Positions 16,537-24,458 of a stretch of DNA of 64,000 nt are shown one piece after another. Source of the DNA: Amycolatopsis pittospori (lineage in GTDB: Bacteria; Actinomycetota; Actinomycetes; Mycobacteriales; Pseudonocardiaceae). Position numbers and translations under genes: made by a program. How positions within the stretch are numbered: the first letter of the stretch is position 1; each line of letters opens with the position of its first letter. The DNA lies in contig NZ_JACBXD010000030.1 of assembly GCF_013870525.1 (NCBI RefSeq), positions 1 to 64,000 of the forward strand. Reading direction: 5' to 3'. A model generated the notes under the pieces. The model did no database searches, had not been told where the DNA came from, and worked only from the letters and a program-made list of their open reading frames with translations.

Positions 16537-17148
16537 ATGACAGAAACCACCTCCCGACGGAGAGCACCGGGCATGAGTGCCGAGGAACGGCGTCGGATGA
16601 TCGTCCAGTCCGTGCTGCCCTTGCTGGTGGAGCACGGCGCGAGTGTCACGTCGGCCCAGATCGCCCGCGCCGCCGGGATCGGTGAGGGCACGGTCTTCCG
16701 CGTGTTCAAGGACAAGGACGAACTCTTCGCCACCTGCTTCGCCGAAGCGCTCAAGCCGGACCAGGTACTCGACGCGATCGCCGTGATCGACCTCGACCAG
16801 CCCCTCGACGACAGGCTCATCGAGGCCGCCGACGCGCTCAGCGCACACCTTCAGCGGATGGGGGCGCTGATGGCCGCGATGCACGGCACCGGCAGACGGC
16901 CCGAACACCGCCACGGCCCCGACGGCCGCGGGGACCGGCGCAAGGAATCGATGAGCGCTATGCGCGACGCCATGGCCGAACTGTTCGAACCGGAGAAGGA
17001 CAAGCTGCGCCTGCCGCCGACGCAGTCCGCGGCACTCTTCCTCTCGCTGCTGTTCAGCGGCCGGATCCGGTTCAGCGAGACGGGAGACGAACCCACCACG
17101 ATGGAACTGGTCGACGTATTCCTCAACGGCGCCTTGGGGGCCGCGTGA
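16537..17148 (+). CDS. TetR family regulator of adjacent ABC exporter
   Basis: A 203-residue repressor. The N-terminal helix-turn-helix spans about residues 15-60 (HGASVTSAQIARAAGIGEGTVFRVFKDK). The C-terminal ligand domain is variable and includes a His/Arg-rich loop near 128-140. A GGAGG ribosome site precedes the ATG and an operator lies at 16506-16523. The stop overlaps the GTG of the ABC exporter gene, so regulator and exporter form one autoregulated unit, probably induced by a compound the exporter removes. Confidence 0.9.
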   Translation: MTETTSRRRAPGMSAEERRRMIVQSVLPLLVEHGASVTSAQIARAAGIGEGTVFRVFKDKDELFATCFAEALKPDQVLDAIAVIDLDQPLDDRLIEAADALSAHLQRMGALMAAMHGTGRRPEHRHGPDGRGDRRKESMSAMRDAMAELFEPEKDKLRLPPTQSAALFLSLLFSGRIRFSETGDEPTTMELVDVFLNGALGAA

Positions 17149-19127
17149 TCGGCGGCCCGCCCGGAGGGGGCGGCGGCTTCGAAACGCTGATGATGGCGAG
17201 AGGCCGACGTCGTCGTATGGCGACGACGGTGCCCGACAGCGGTCTGACCGGCCCGGTCGACATCCCGGATCCGGAACCCGAAGCCGGCCCGAAAGACCTG
17301 AAGTCCCGGCTCAACCGCATGTGGGTCAACATCGCCGGCACGGTCCGCGGCCTGCCCAAGGTCGCGAAGCTGACCTGGGCGGCGAGCCCGGTGCTGACCA
17401 TCATGATCACGCTGGTGACGCTGCTTTCCGGCCTTCTTCCGACGGCGACCGCGTACATCGCGAAGCTGCTGATCGACTCCGTGGTCGCGGCGATCCAGGG
17501 ACATGGGACGAAGAGCGCGATCGTCGTCATCGCGGCGTTCCAGTTCGGCATCCTCGTGCTGACGGCGCTTTCGCAGGCACTGACCACCTACGCCCAGGCT
17601 CTGCTGCAGGAACGCATGACCCTCACCATTCGCCACCAGGTGATGAGCCACGCGAGCGAACTGCACCTGTCGTATTTCGAGGGCTCCGCCTCCTACGACA
17701 TGCTGCGCCAGGCCGCTCAGGAGGCGCCGACGCGGCCGCTGTCGATGATGAACTCGGCACTGGGCCTGGTCCGGACGGCGATCACCTTCGGCAGCATGAT
17801 CGCGCTACTCGTCTCGATCAGCCCGCTGCTCGCGCTGGTCGCCCTCGTGGCGCCGATCCCCGCGTTCATCTCGCAGTCGAAGTACGGCGCTCGCGCGTTC
17901 TGGCTGACGCTGATGATGTCGCCGCTGAAGCGCCGGATGGACTACCTGAACTCTCTGGTCACCACGGACACCTACGCCAAGGAGACGAAGCTCTTCGGCC
18001 TCGGCCCGTATTTCGTCGACCGGTTCCAGCGCCTCGGCCAGGTCTCCTACGACCGGCAACGGAAACTGACCCGCAGCCGCAGCATCAGTTCGACGTCGTG
18101 GGGCCTGCTGAGCACCGCCGCCGGATCCGCGATCGCGCTGTACATCGCGCTTGAGGCCGTCGGTGGACGGCTCACCCTCGGCGATCTCGCGCTGTACACG
18201 GCCGCCGCGGCTTCGGTGCAGACGTCGGTCCAGGGCCTGTTCACCGCGTTTTCCGGGATGTACGAGAACAATCTGTACCTCGACACGCTGTATCGCTTCC
18301 TCGCCACGGAACCGGAGATCGTCGCGCCGCCGAAACCGCGGCCGATTCCGTCCACTGTGGAGGGACATATCGAGTTCGAGGAGGTGTCCTTCACCTATCC
18401 CGGAGCCCCCGAACCCGCGCTCGACGGCGTGACCTTCGAGATCCGGCCGGGCGAGACGGTCGCCGTGGTCGGCCGCAACGGCGCCGGGAAGTCGACGCTG
18501 TTCAAACTGCTGTGCCGGCTGTACGACCCGACGGGCGGGCGGATCCTGCTCGACGGCGTCGACATCCGCGAGTACGACCCGGTGGAACTGCGGCGGGCGA
18601 TCAGCGCGATGTTCCAGGATTACGTGACCTACCAGGGCACCGCGTCCGAGAACATCGGACTCGGCGACCTGACGCACCTCGTCGACCGCGAGCGCATCGA
18701 GGAATCGGCGAAGCGGGCCGGCGCCGACGAGCGGATCGAACGCCTGCCCAGCGGGTACGACAGCCCACTCGGCCGCTGGTTCGACCAGGGCGTCAGCCTC
18801 TCCGGCGGCGAATGGCAGAAGATCGCGCTGGCCAGGGCGTTCCTGCGGGAGGCGCCGATCCTGATCCTCGACGAGCCGACGTCCGCGCTCGACGCCCAGG
18901 CCGAACACGACCTCTTCTCGCGGCTGCGTGAACTTTCGGAGGGACGCACGACGCTGTACATCTCGCACCGGTTCTCCACCGTCCGGCAGGCGGAGCGGAT
19001 CCTGTTGCTGGAGCACGGAAAGGTCGCCGAATACGGCACGCACGACGAGCTGATGGCGGCGAAGGCGGGCTACGCCGAGCTGTTCACCCTGCAAGCCGCC
19101 GCGTATCTCGACGAAGCCGTCAGCTGA
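17145..19127 (+). CDS. ABC exporter, fused membrane and ATPase domains
   Basis: A 660-residue half-transporter of the MsbA type. A Gly-rich hydrophilic leader of about 75 residues precedes six predicted membrane helices (about 80-360). The ATPase domain follows, with Walker A GRNGAGKST near 443-451, the signature variant LSGGEWQK near 552 and DEPTSALD near 576. It would act as a homodimer in the membrane exporting lipid or drug-like molecules. The GTG at 17145 overlaps the TetR stop (GTGA). Confidence 0.92.
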   Translation: MIGGPPGGGGGFETLMMARGRRRRMATTVPDSGLTGPVDIPDPEPEAGPKDLKSRLNRMWVNIAGTVRGLPKVAKLTWAASPVLTIMITLVTLLSGLLPTATAYIAKLLIDSVVAAIQGHGTKSAIVVIAAFQFGILVLTALSQALTTYAQALLQERMTLTIRHQVMSHASELHLSYFEGSASYDMLRQAAQEAPTRPLSMMNSALGLVRTAITFGSMIALLVSISPLLALVALVAPIPAFISQSKYGARAFWLTLMMSPLKRRMDYLNSLVTTDTYAKETKLFGLGPYFVDRFQRLGQVSYDRQRKLTRSRSISSTSWGLLSTAAGSAIALYIALEAVGGRLTLGDLALYTAAAASVQTSVQGLFTAFSGMYENNLYLDTLYRFLATEPEIVAPPKPRPIPSTVEGHIEFEEVSFTYPGAPEPALDGVTFEIRPGETVAVVGRNGAGKSTLFKLLCRLYDPTGGRILLDGVDIREYDPVELRRAISAMFQDYVTYQGTASENIGLGDLTHLVDRERIEESAKRAGADERIERLPSGYDSPLGRWFDQGVSLSGGEWQKIALARAFLREAPILILDEPTSALDAQAEHDLFSRLRELSEGRTTLYISHRFSTVRQAERILLLEHGKVAEYGTHDELMAAKAGYAELFTLQAAAYLDEAVS

Positions 19128-19212
19128 GTGGACACCTTCCCCCGGAACGGTTGACCCAGGTCACCGTTTCGGGGGTTGGGAGCAAAACGGGCAAGCCGTA
19201 CGTTGTCCAGGT

Positions 19213-19695
19213 ATGGCTGTCGCGTTCTTGCTCTATGTCGTCGCCGAGATCGCCGCCGTCTGGGCGGTGGGCTCGGCCATTGGCGTGCTCGGCACGATCG
19301 CGCTGCTCTTCGCCGGTGCGTTCATCGGATCCTGGCTCGCACGCCGCGAAGGCGGGCGCGCGTTCCGGGCCTTCGCCGAGTCCTCCCGCCTCGGCCGCCC
19401 GGCCGACGCGGAGAAGGAACTCACCGACGGGATGCTGATCGGCCTCGGCGGCCTGCTGATCCTGCTTCCCGGTTTCGTCAGCGATGTCTTCGGCCTGCTG
19501 CTCATCCTCCCGCCGACACGGAGCGTCGCGCGCAAGGTCTGGCAGAAGCGCATGGCGCGCCGCGCGGTCAAGTTCGCCAACCGCACGCGCGGGCCGGTGA
19601 TGGTGGTGGACAGCGAGGTCGTCACGGACACGCCCCCCGCCGAGGCCACGAAGAAGCAGCCGCCGGTGATCGAAGGCCGCATCGTCGAGGGTTGA
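19213..19695 (+). CDS. fxsA: FxsA family membrane protein
   Basis: A 160-residue small membrane protein of the FxsA family. Two N-terminal helices (about residues 3-40) are followed by the cytoplasmic GGRAFRAFAE block, then LTDGMLIGLGGLLILLPGFV and DVFGLLLILPPTR, which are the family signature. The C-terminal 45 residues are charged and cytoplasmic. E. coli FxsA relieves exclusion of phage T7 by the F plasmid when overproduced; the native role is unclear. It is followed immediately by the long hairpin at 19700. Confidence 0.88.
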   Translation: MAVAFLLYVVAEIAAVWAVGSAIGVLGTIALLFAGAFIGSWLARREGGRAFRAFAESSRLGRPADAEKELTDGMLIGLGGLLILLPGFVSDVFGLLLILPPTRSVARKVWQKRMARRAVKFANRTRGPVMVVDSEVVTDTPPAEATKKQPPVIEGRIVEG

Positions 19696-19699
19696 GCTC

Positions 19700-19761
19700 C
19701 CTAGCTTCGCCACTAGCTTCGCCACTACACTACTAGTGGCGAAGCTAGTGGCGAAGCTAGG
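19700..19761. repeat. 28-bp perfect hairpin built from four 12-bp half-sites
   Basis: Arms 19700-19727 and 19734-19761 are perfect complements with a 6-nt loop. Each arm is itself two tandem copies of CTAGCTTCGCCA (or its complement), giving four half-sites. The 3' end of the stem overlaps the AGGA ribosome site (19759-19762) of the AlbA_2 gene at 19770. It could be an operator, a hairpin hiding that ribosome site, and the fxsA terminator. The sequence CGAAGCTAGG at its end recurs at 21512-21521 after the gene. Confidence 0.85.
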
Positions 19762-19769
19762 ACGGCGGC

Positions 19770-21506
19770 ATGCTCCACGACGAACTCATCGAGATCATCT
19801 CTAATCTCCGTACGCTCGGTGGCGATCATGCTTTCGTAGAGGCGAAACGCGCGGAGACGAAGCTGCCCAAGAGCGTGCGCGAGACGCTTTCGGCCTTTGC
19901 CAACACCAGCGGAGGCATACTGATCTTCGGCCTCGACGAATCCCGTGGCTTCGAGGCGAACGGCGTTCGAGATCCAGCCAAGCTGGAGGCCGATCTGGCC
20001 GCGATGTGTTCCGAGAACCTCGAGCCTCCCCTCCGGCCGCTGATCGGAACGCACCGATTCGAGGATGCCGACCTCGTGGTCGCCGAGATCCCCGAACTGC
20101 CATCCGGCAGCAAGCCCGCGTACAACCGCGGGACAGGCATGACACAGGGAAGCTACATCCGAGTCGCCGACGGCGACCGAAAGCTAAGCCCTTACGAAGT
20201 CCAGCTGATGGTGGCGAACCGCGGCCAGCCGCGAGACGACGAACAGCCAGTTCCCGGAAGCTCGGTCGCGAACCTCGATGGCTCACTCACCGAAGCCTTC
20301 CTGAATCGCCTTCGCCGCCATCGCCGGAGAGCATTCGCAAACCTCGACACCGCCGCGGCGCTACGCCGGGCGAAGGTACTCATTGGCGAGGAGCTGTCCC
20401 TGGCCGGACTCTTGGCTTTGGGCGAGTACCCGCAGGAATTCTTTCCTCAGGTCATGTTGACGTTCGTCCACTATCCGACCAAGTCGGGACCTGACCCGCG
20501 AAGCGGCACGAGGTTCGTCGACAACGTCGCGGCCGAGGGGCCGATTCCGGTGATCGTCGACGAAGCCCTCATCGCCCTCCGTCGCAACATGAAGCGCCGA
20601 TCGACGATTCGTGGCGCAGGGCGGGCGGAGACTTGGGAGTACCCCGAAACGGCATTGCGCGAGGCAGTGGTCAACGCGCTGGTGCACCGCGACTACTCCG
20701 GACCCGCACTGGGAACTCAAGTGCAGGTCGAGATGTATCCCGACCGCCTGATCATCCGCAATCCCGGCGGCCTCTACGGGTCGGTCCGCGAGGAGAATCT
20801 CGGTGTCGAAGGCACGTCCTCGGCTCGCAACGCGACCTTGCTCAAGCTTCTGGAGGACACGCCACTACCAGGGTCGGACCGCCCGATCTGCGAAAACCGC
20901 GGATCCGGGATCCCCGCGATGCTGGCGGCGATGCGAGACGCCAAGCTCAGTCCGCCGCGGTTCGCCGATGACATCTCGACTTTCACGGCCACCTTCCCCA
21001 ACCACACCCTGATGGGCGACGGTGCCGTCCAATGGATCGCGTCGCTTCGTGAGCATGGGCTGACTGACGGCCAATGTCACGGCCTCGCGATGCTGTTCCA
21101 CGGTGAGACACTCAACAATCAGGCCTACCGCAACGCGAACGATCTCGACTCTCGCGTCGCCACAGAGGAGCTCGGCGATCTGGTCGCTCGCGGCTTGCTC
21201 GTTCCGGCCGGTGGACGTCGGTACGCGCAGTACACCCTCGCCGACGACGTCGTCCCGACCCCTGTGGATGGTCCGGTTCGTGAGCGGCGACGTGCCGATC
21301 GCCGCGAGGAAATTCTTCTCGCGCTAGGTGAAAACGAGGCGACCCGTGCCGATTTGGTGACGGCGACAGGACTTCCGGATCGAACGGTGTCACGTTGGCT
21401 GAGCGCCCTGCTCCGGCAGGGACTGATCGAAGCGACGGAGCGAAATCTGCGTAGCCCCAACGTGCGTTATCGCCGCACCCCGCAGCGCACTCTCGACGAG
21501 GGCTGA
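19770..21506 (+). CDS. AlbA_2 (Schlafen-type) / HATPase / winged-helix protein
   Basis: A 578-residue protein with three recognisable parts. Residues about 10-130 match the AlbA_2 putative nucleic-acid-binding domain (FVEAKRAE, SAFANTSGGILIFGLDE). Residues about 290-415 match the HATPase_c_4 ATP-binding domain (REAVVNALVHRDYSG, IRNPGGLYG, ENRGSGIP). The last 80 residues form a winged helix (RADLVTATGLPDRTVSRWL). Such proteins are usually called transcriptional regulators; some AlbA_2 proteins lie in phage-defence islands. Third-position A/T is more frequent by eye than in neighbours, and CGAAGCTAGG flanks the gene, which suggests acquisition. The upstream 28-bp hairpin may be its own binding site. 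Confidence 0.85.
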   Translation: MLHDELIEIISNLRTLGGDHAFVEAKRAETKLPKSVRETLSAFANTSGGILIFGLDESRGFEANGVRDPAKLEADLAAMCSENLEPPLRPLIGTHRFEDADLVVAEIPELPSGSKPAYNRGTGMTQGSYIRVADGDRKLSPYEVQLMVANRGQPRDDEQPVPGSSVANLDGSLTEAFLNRLRRHRRRAFANLDTAAALRRAKVLIGEELSLAGLLALGEYPQEFFPQVMLTFVHYPTKSGPDPRSGTRFVDNVAAEGPIPVIVDEALIALRRNMKRRSTIRGAGRAETWEYPETALREAVVNALVHRDYSGPALGTQVQVEMYPDRLIIRNPGGLYGSVREENLGVEGTSSARNATLLKLLEDTPLPGSDRPICENRGSGIPAMLAAMRDAKLSPPRFADDISTFTATFPNHTLMGDGAVQWIASLREHGLTDGQCHGLAMLFHGETLNNQAYRNANDLDSRVATEELGDLVARGLLVPAGGRRYAQYTLADDVVPTPVDGPVRERRRADRREEILLALGENEATRADLVTATGLPDRTVSRWLSALLRQGLIEATERNLRSPNVRYRRTPQRTLDEG

Positions 21507-21516
21507 GCCCCCGAAG

Positions 21517-22164
21517 CTAGGCGCCGCTCGGCTTGGGAATGTCGAAATAGCCGCTGAACCGGACGGCCGGCGCGTACTCGCCCTTGACCTTCACCTTGCC
21601 GGTCACGAACATCGCCGCCACGGCCGCGTTGCCGGTGGCCATCCGGATGAAGTCGTCGACGGACAATGTGATGGTGGTGTCCGGAGTGCGCGCGAGATCG
21701 GTGCTGGAAACGCACACGCCGTCCTCGATGACCGTTTGAAAACGATCGAATCCGTCTTCTCCGCCACCTTCGGTGAATCGCCACGCGACGACGAAATCGA
21801 CATGGCGTGCGCGTTCCGGGACGAAATGGTCCGACATTCGACGGAAAATCTCGTCGAGGAACGCCGAACGCAGTTCCGGATGGTCGGCGATGCCCTTGAG
21901 CTGCTCCCGCGACGCCCGCTGGACGACGTCGACGAGAACCTCCGTCTCCAGTGAGCTCAGCTCGATGCCCGCGCCGGTTTCCCCCAGCATGTGCAGGGTT
22001 TCCAGCACCTGGACGAACTGTTCGGGGGTCAGCTTGGAGAGCTCGAGCTTCTCCGCGAAGGCGTTGACGACGTGCTCACCGCGAGTGCGCGCGTGGTGCA
22101 GCCGCAACGGACGGGAAAGGCGGACCTTCTCCCGCCAGCGCTTGTTCCTCGAATTTCGGGACAC
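21517..22164 (-). CDS. SCP2 sterol-binding domain protein
   Basis: A 215-residue protein with a C-terminal SCP2-like lipid-binding fold: VDFVVAWRF, a beta segment with TTITLSVDDFIRMATG, and MFVTGKVKVKGEYAPAVRFSGYF. The N-terminal half is helical and similar in plan to the next gene upstream, so the two are probably a tandem duplication. The GTG start gives a basic N-terminus; no better internal start is visible. Likely role is binding or carrying a hydrophobic ligand; the ligand is unknown. Confidence 0.85.
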   Translation of the reverse strand: MSRNSRNKRWREKVRLSRPLRLHHARTRGEHVVNAFAEKLELSKLTPEQFVQVLETLHMLGETGAGIELSSLETEVLVDVVQRASREQLKGIADHPELRSAFLDEIFRRMSDHFVPERARHVDFVVAWRFTEGGGEDGFDRFQTVIEDGVCVSSTDLARTPDTTITLSVDDFIRMATGNAAVAAMFVTGKVKVKGEYAPAVRFSGYFDIPKPSGA

Positions 22165-22193
22165 GGCACGGAAGTGTATCTGCTCGGCCGGGC

Positions 22194-22829
22194 TCAGGAC
22201 GGTTTCGGAAGGTCGAAGAAACCGATCAGGCCCGCCGCGAAGGCCAGATCACCTTTTACTTTGATCTTTCCGGTGACGAATAGCACAGCGGGGGTGGCCT
22301 GATGGGTGATGAGCCGGAAGAAGTCGACGGGCGCGATCGTGATCGTCACCCTCGGCTTCTCCTTCATATCGCGACTGACCGTGCACTCGCCGTGCGAGAT
22401 CACCGTCTCGTAGCGGTCGTAGCCGCCGTCGCCGGTGCCGCCGGACAGCCGCCAGTGGACCACCGCGTGCAGTGTCTTCGCCCGGTCCTGCCGGATGTGG
22501 GCGCCCATGCGGTCGAAGATCTCGCGGAGCACGCGCTCCCGGAGCGGCCGTTCGGCGACGACACTCTCCAGTTGCGTGCGGGAGGCACGGGCGACGAGGT
22601 TCGCGAACCGGGCCGGGTCGACCTTGCGGAGGTCGAACGCGGGCGCGGACTCCGCGAGCCGTCCCAGCGCGGCCAGCAGCCGCCGGACGTCGTCCTTGCC
22701 GAGGTCCTTCGGGTCGACGGCACCCGCGACGTCGTTGACGTCGAGCGCGTGCGCGTCGGCCGAATCCGGCTCGATCCGTTCCAGCGCGTCGACCAACGCG
22801 CGGCCGGTCAGCCCCACGATCTCGGTCAT
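22194..22829 (-). CDS. SCP2 sterol-binding domain protein
   Basis: A 211-residue paralogue of the neighbouring SCP2 gene, with the same order of parts: a helical N-terminal half, HAVVHWRL, ITIAPVDFFRLITHQATP and LFVTGKIKVKGDLAF, ending in FDLPKPS as the paralogue ends in FDIPKPSGA. It is 29 bases upstream of that gene on the same strand. It is divergent from the TetR regulator of a fatty-acyl locus and shares the intergenic operator at 22862, so lipid metabolism is the likely context. Confidence 0.86.
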   Translation of the reverse strand: MTEIVGLTGRALVDALERIEPDSADAHALDVNDVAGAVDPKDLGKDDVRRLLAALGRLAESAPAFDLRKVDPARFANLVARASRTQLESVVAERPLRERVLREIFDRMGAHIRQDRAKTLHAVVHWRLSGGTGDGGYDRYETVISHGECTVSRDMKEKPRVTITIAPVDFFRLITHQATPAVLFVTGKIKVKGDLAFAAGLIGFFDLPKPS

Positions 22830-22861
22830 CTGCCCTCCACCTTCGCCTACCCAGGCGTAAG

Positions 22862-22877
22862 GCTACCCGTGAGTAGG
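22862..22877. promoter_or_regulatory. TetR operator, site 1 of the fatty-acyl locus
   Basis: GCTACCCGTGAGTAGG differs in two bases from CCTACCCGCGAGTAGG inside the stronger site at 25827-25848. It lies between the divergent SCP2 and TetR genes. Shared sequence at two promoters of one locus points to the local TetR protein as the ligand; this is inference. Confidence 0.68.
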
Positions 22878-22955
22878 TAGGCGGGCAAGCGTGCCGAAAT
22901 CACCCTCGCCGGGGGTAGCCCGGTAGCGTCTCACCGGAGAAAAGGGAGGTCTTGA

Positions 22956-23621
22956 GTGTCCGAGGAAGTACCGCGTCCCGCCGAACGCGCCAAACGGCTG
23001 CCGAGAGCGGTGCGGGAACGCCAGATCCTGGACGCAGCGGTCTCGGTGTTCTCGCGCTACGGCTATCACTCCGCGTCGATGGACGAGATCTCCGAGGTCG
23101 CCGGCGTTTCCAAGCCGATGATCTACACCTACCTCGGGTCCAAGGAAGACCTCTTCGGCGCGTGCATCCGCCGCGAAGCCACCCGCCTGCTGGAGGCGGT
23201 GCAGGACGGGATCAAACCCGATCTGCCGCCCGACATGCAGCTTTGGCACGGGCTTCGCGCGTTCTACCGCTTCGTCGCCGACTACCGCGAGTCCTGGACG
23301 GTGCTGCACCGCCAGGCGATGACCGTCGGCGGCACCTTCGCCGCGGAGATCACCGACATGCGCACCCGCGCGATCGAACTGGTCGCCGCGCTGGTCGTCT
23401 CCGCCGGTACCCGCAAGGGCCTCGGCGATCAGGCCGAGTTCTCCGGCGCCGGCCTGTCCGCCGCGCTGGTCGGGGCGGCCGAGTCCCTGGCCGACTGGGC
23501 GCTCGACCACCCCGATGTCTCCGACGGCGTGCTCGCCTCGTGGCTGATGAACCTCGTCTGGCTCGGGTTCAACGACCTCGTCGAAGGCGATGTCTGGAAG
23601 CCGTCAGAGAGCGACGACTGA
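22956..23621 (+). CDS. TetR family regulator of fatty-acyl locus
   Basis: A 221-residue TetR repressor. The helix-turn-helix covers about residues 25-65 (SVFSRYGYHSASMDEISEVAGVSKPMIYTYLGSKEDLF). AAGGGAGGT precedes the GTG start. The gene overlaps the convergent MaoC-like gene by 18 bases. Similar operators at 22862 and 25827 suggest that it controls itself, the SCP2 genes and the divergent fabG4/fadA2 promoters. In mycobacteria a TetR gene (Rv0238) lies near the equivalent htdX-fabG4-fadA2 genes. Confidence 0.88.
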   Translation: MSEEVPRPAERAKRLPRAVRERQILDAAVSVFSRYGYHSASMDEISEVAGVSKPMIYTYLGSKEDLFGACIRREATRLLEAVQDGIKPDLPPDMQLWHGLRAFYRFVADYRESWTVLHRQAMTVGGTFAAEITDMRTRAIELVAALVVSAGTRKGLGDQAEFSGAGLSAALVGAAESLADWALDHPDVSDGVLASWLMNLVWLGFNDLVEGDVWKPSESDD

Positions 23622-24458
23622 GCCCTCCAGGTGCGGCTTCGGCTTGCGCGCGTTCCAGAGTTCGAAGGCCCAGCCCCGGCCTTCGCTCCAAGTGGTGAAC
23701 GCCGCCGTCGCCGGAAGCAGCACCGGCTGCTTGAACCTGACGTCCACGGTGAACGCGTCCGGCAGCCTGCCCTCGAACGCCGAGAGCGCGTGCGCCTTGG
23801 TCCACATGCCGTGCGCGATGGCGGCCGGGAACCCGAACGCCTTCGCGGTGATCGGGTGCAGGTGGATCGGGTTGCGGTCGCCGGAGACCTCGGCGTAGCG
23901 GCGGCCGATGTCGCCGGGCACCTGCCAGATCGCGTTGGGCGTCGGCTGGGAGAGCTGACCGCGTGAGGTCTTCTCGCCGCTGCCGCCACCGCGGCGCAGG
24001 TACGTGCTGACGTCCGTCCAAACAGGACTGTCACCGGTGAGCAGTTCGCTGACCACGTCGAACTGCTTGCCCTTTTCGTGCGGACGCAGGTCTTCGGCGC
24101 GCACGCGCAGGGTGAAGGATTCGTCGAGCCTCAGCGGACGGTGCTGGGTGATCCGGTTCGCGACGTGCACCATGCCCAGCAGCGGGAACGGGAAGTCGGG
24201 TTCGGTCATCAGCGCCATCTGCAGCGGGAACGCCAGGATGTGCGGGTACGTCGCGGGCAGGACGTCGCTCAGCCGGAAGCCGCACACCTGGTTGTACGCG
24301 GCGAGGTGCGCCGGATCGACGACCACGCCCTCGCGGACGAACTCGGTGCCCGGCAGGAGGTCCCCGCCGCCGTTCTTACGCAGGGAACCGAGTAAAGCCT
24401 TGGGGTACAACGAAGACAGGCTCGGCGTCTCGCGAAGTTCCTTGACCGCCATGATCAC
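23604..24458 (-). CDS. htdX: MaoC-like (R)-3-hydroxyacyl-thioester dehydratase, HtdX-like
   Basis: A 284-residue double hot-dog protein. The C-terminal half carries the hydratase 2 motif YAEVSGDRNPIHLHPITAKAFG with the catalytic Asp and His, followed by HGMWTKAHAL. Members dehydrate (R)-3-hydroxyacyl thioesters. Position directly after a FabG4-like reductase and facing a FadA2-like thiolase matches mycobacterial Rv0241c (htdX). The GTG at 24458 overlaps the reductase stop; an ATG two codons later is an alternative start. Confidence 0.88.
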   Translation of the reverse strand: MIMAVKELRETPSLSSLYPKALLGSLRKNGGGDLLPGTEFVREGVVVDPAHLAAYNQVCGFRLSDVLPATYPHILAFPLQMALMTEPDFPFPLLGMVHVANRITQHRPLRLDESFTLRVRAEDLRPHEKGKQFDVVSELLTGDSPVWTDVSTYLRRGGGSGEKTSRGQLSQPTPNAIWQVPGDIGRRYAEVSGDRNPIHLHPITAKAFGFPAAIAHGMWTKAHALSAFEGRLPDAFTVDVRFKQPVLLPATAAFTTWSEGRGWAFELWNARKPKPHLEGSVVAL

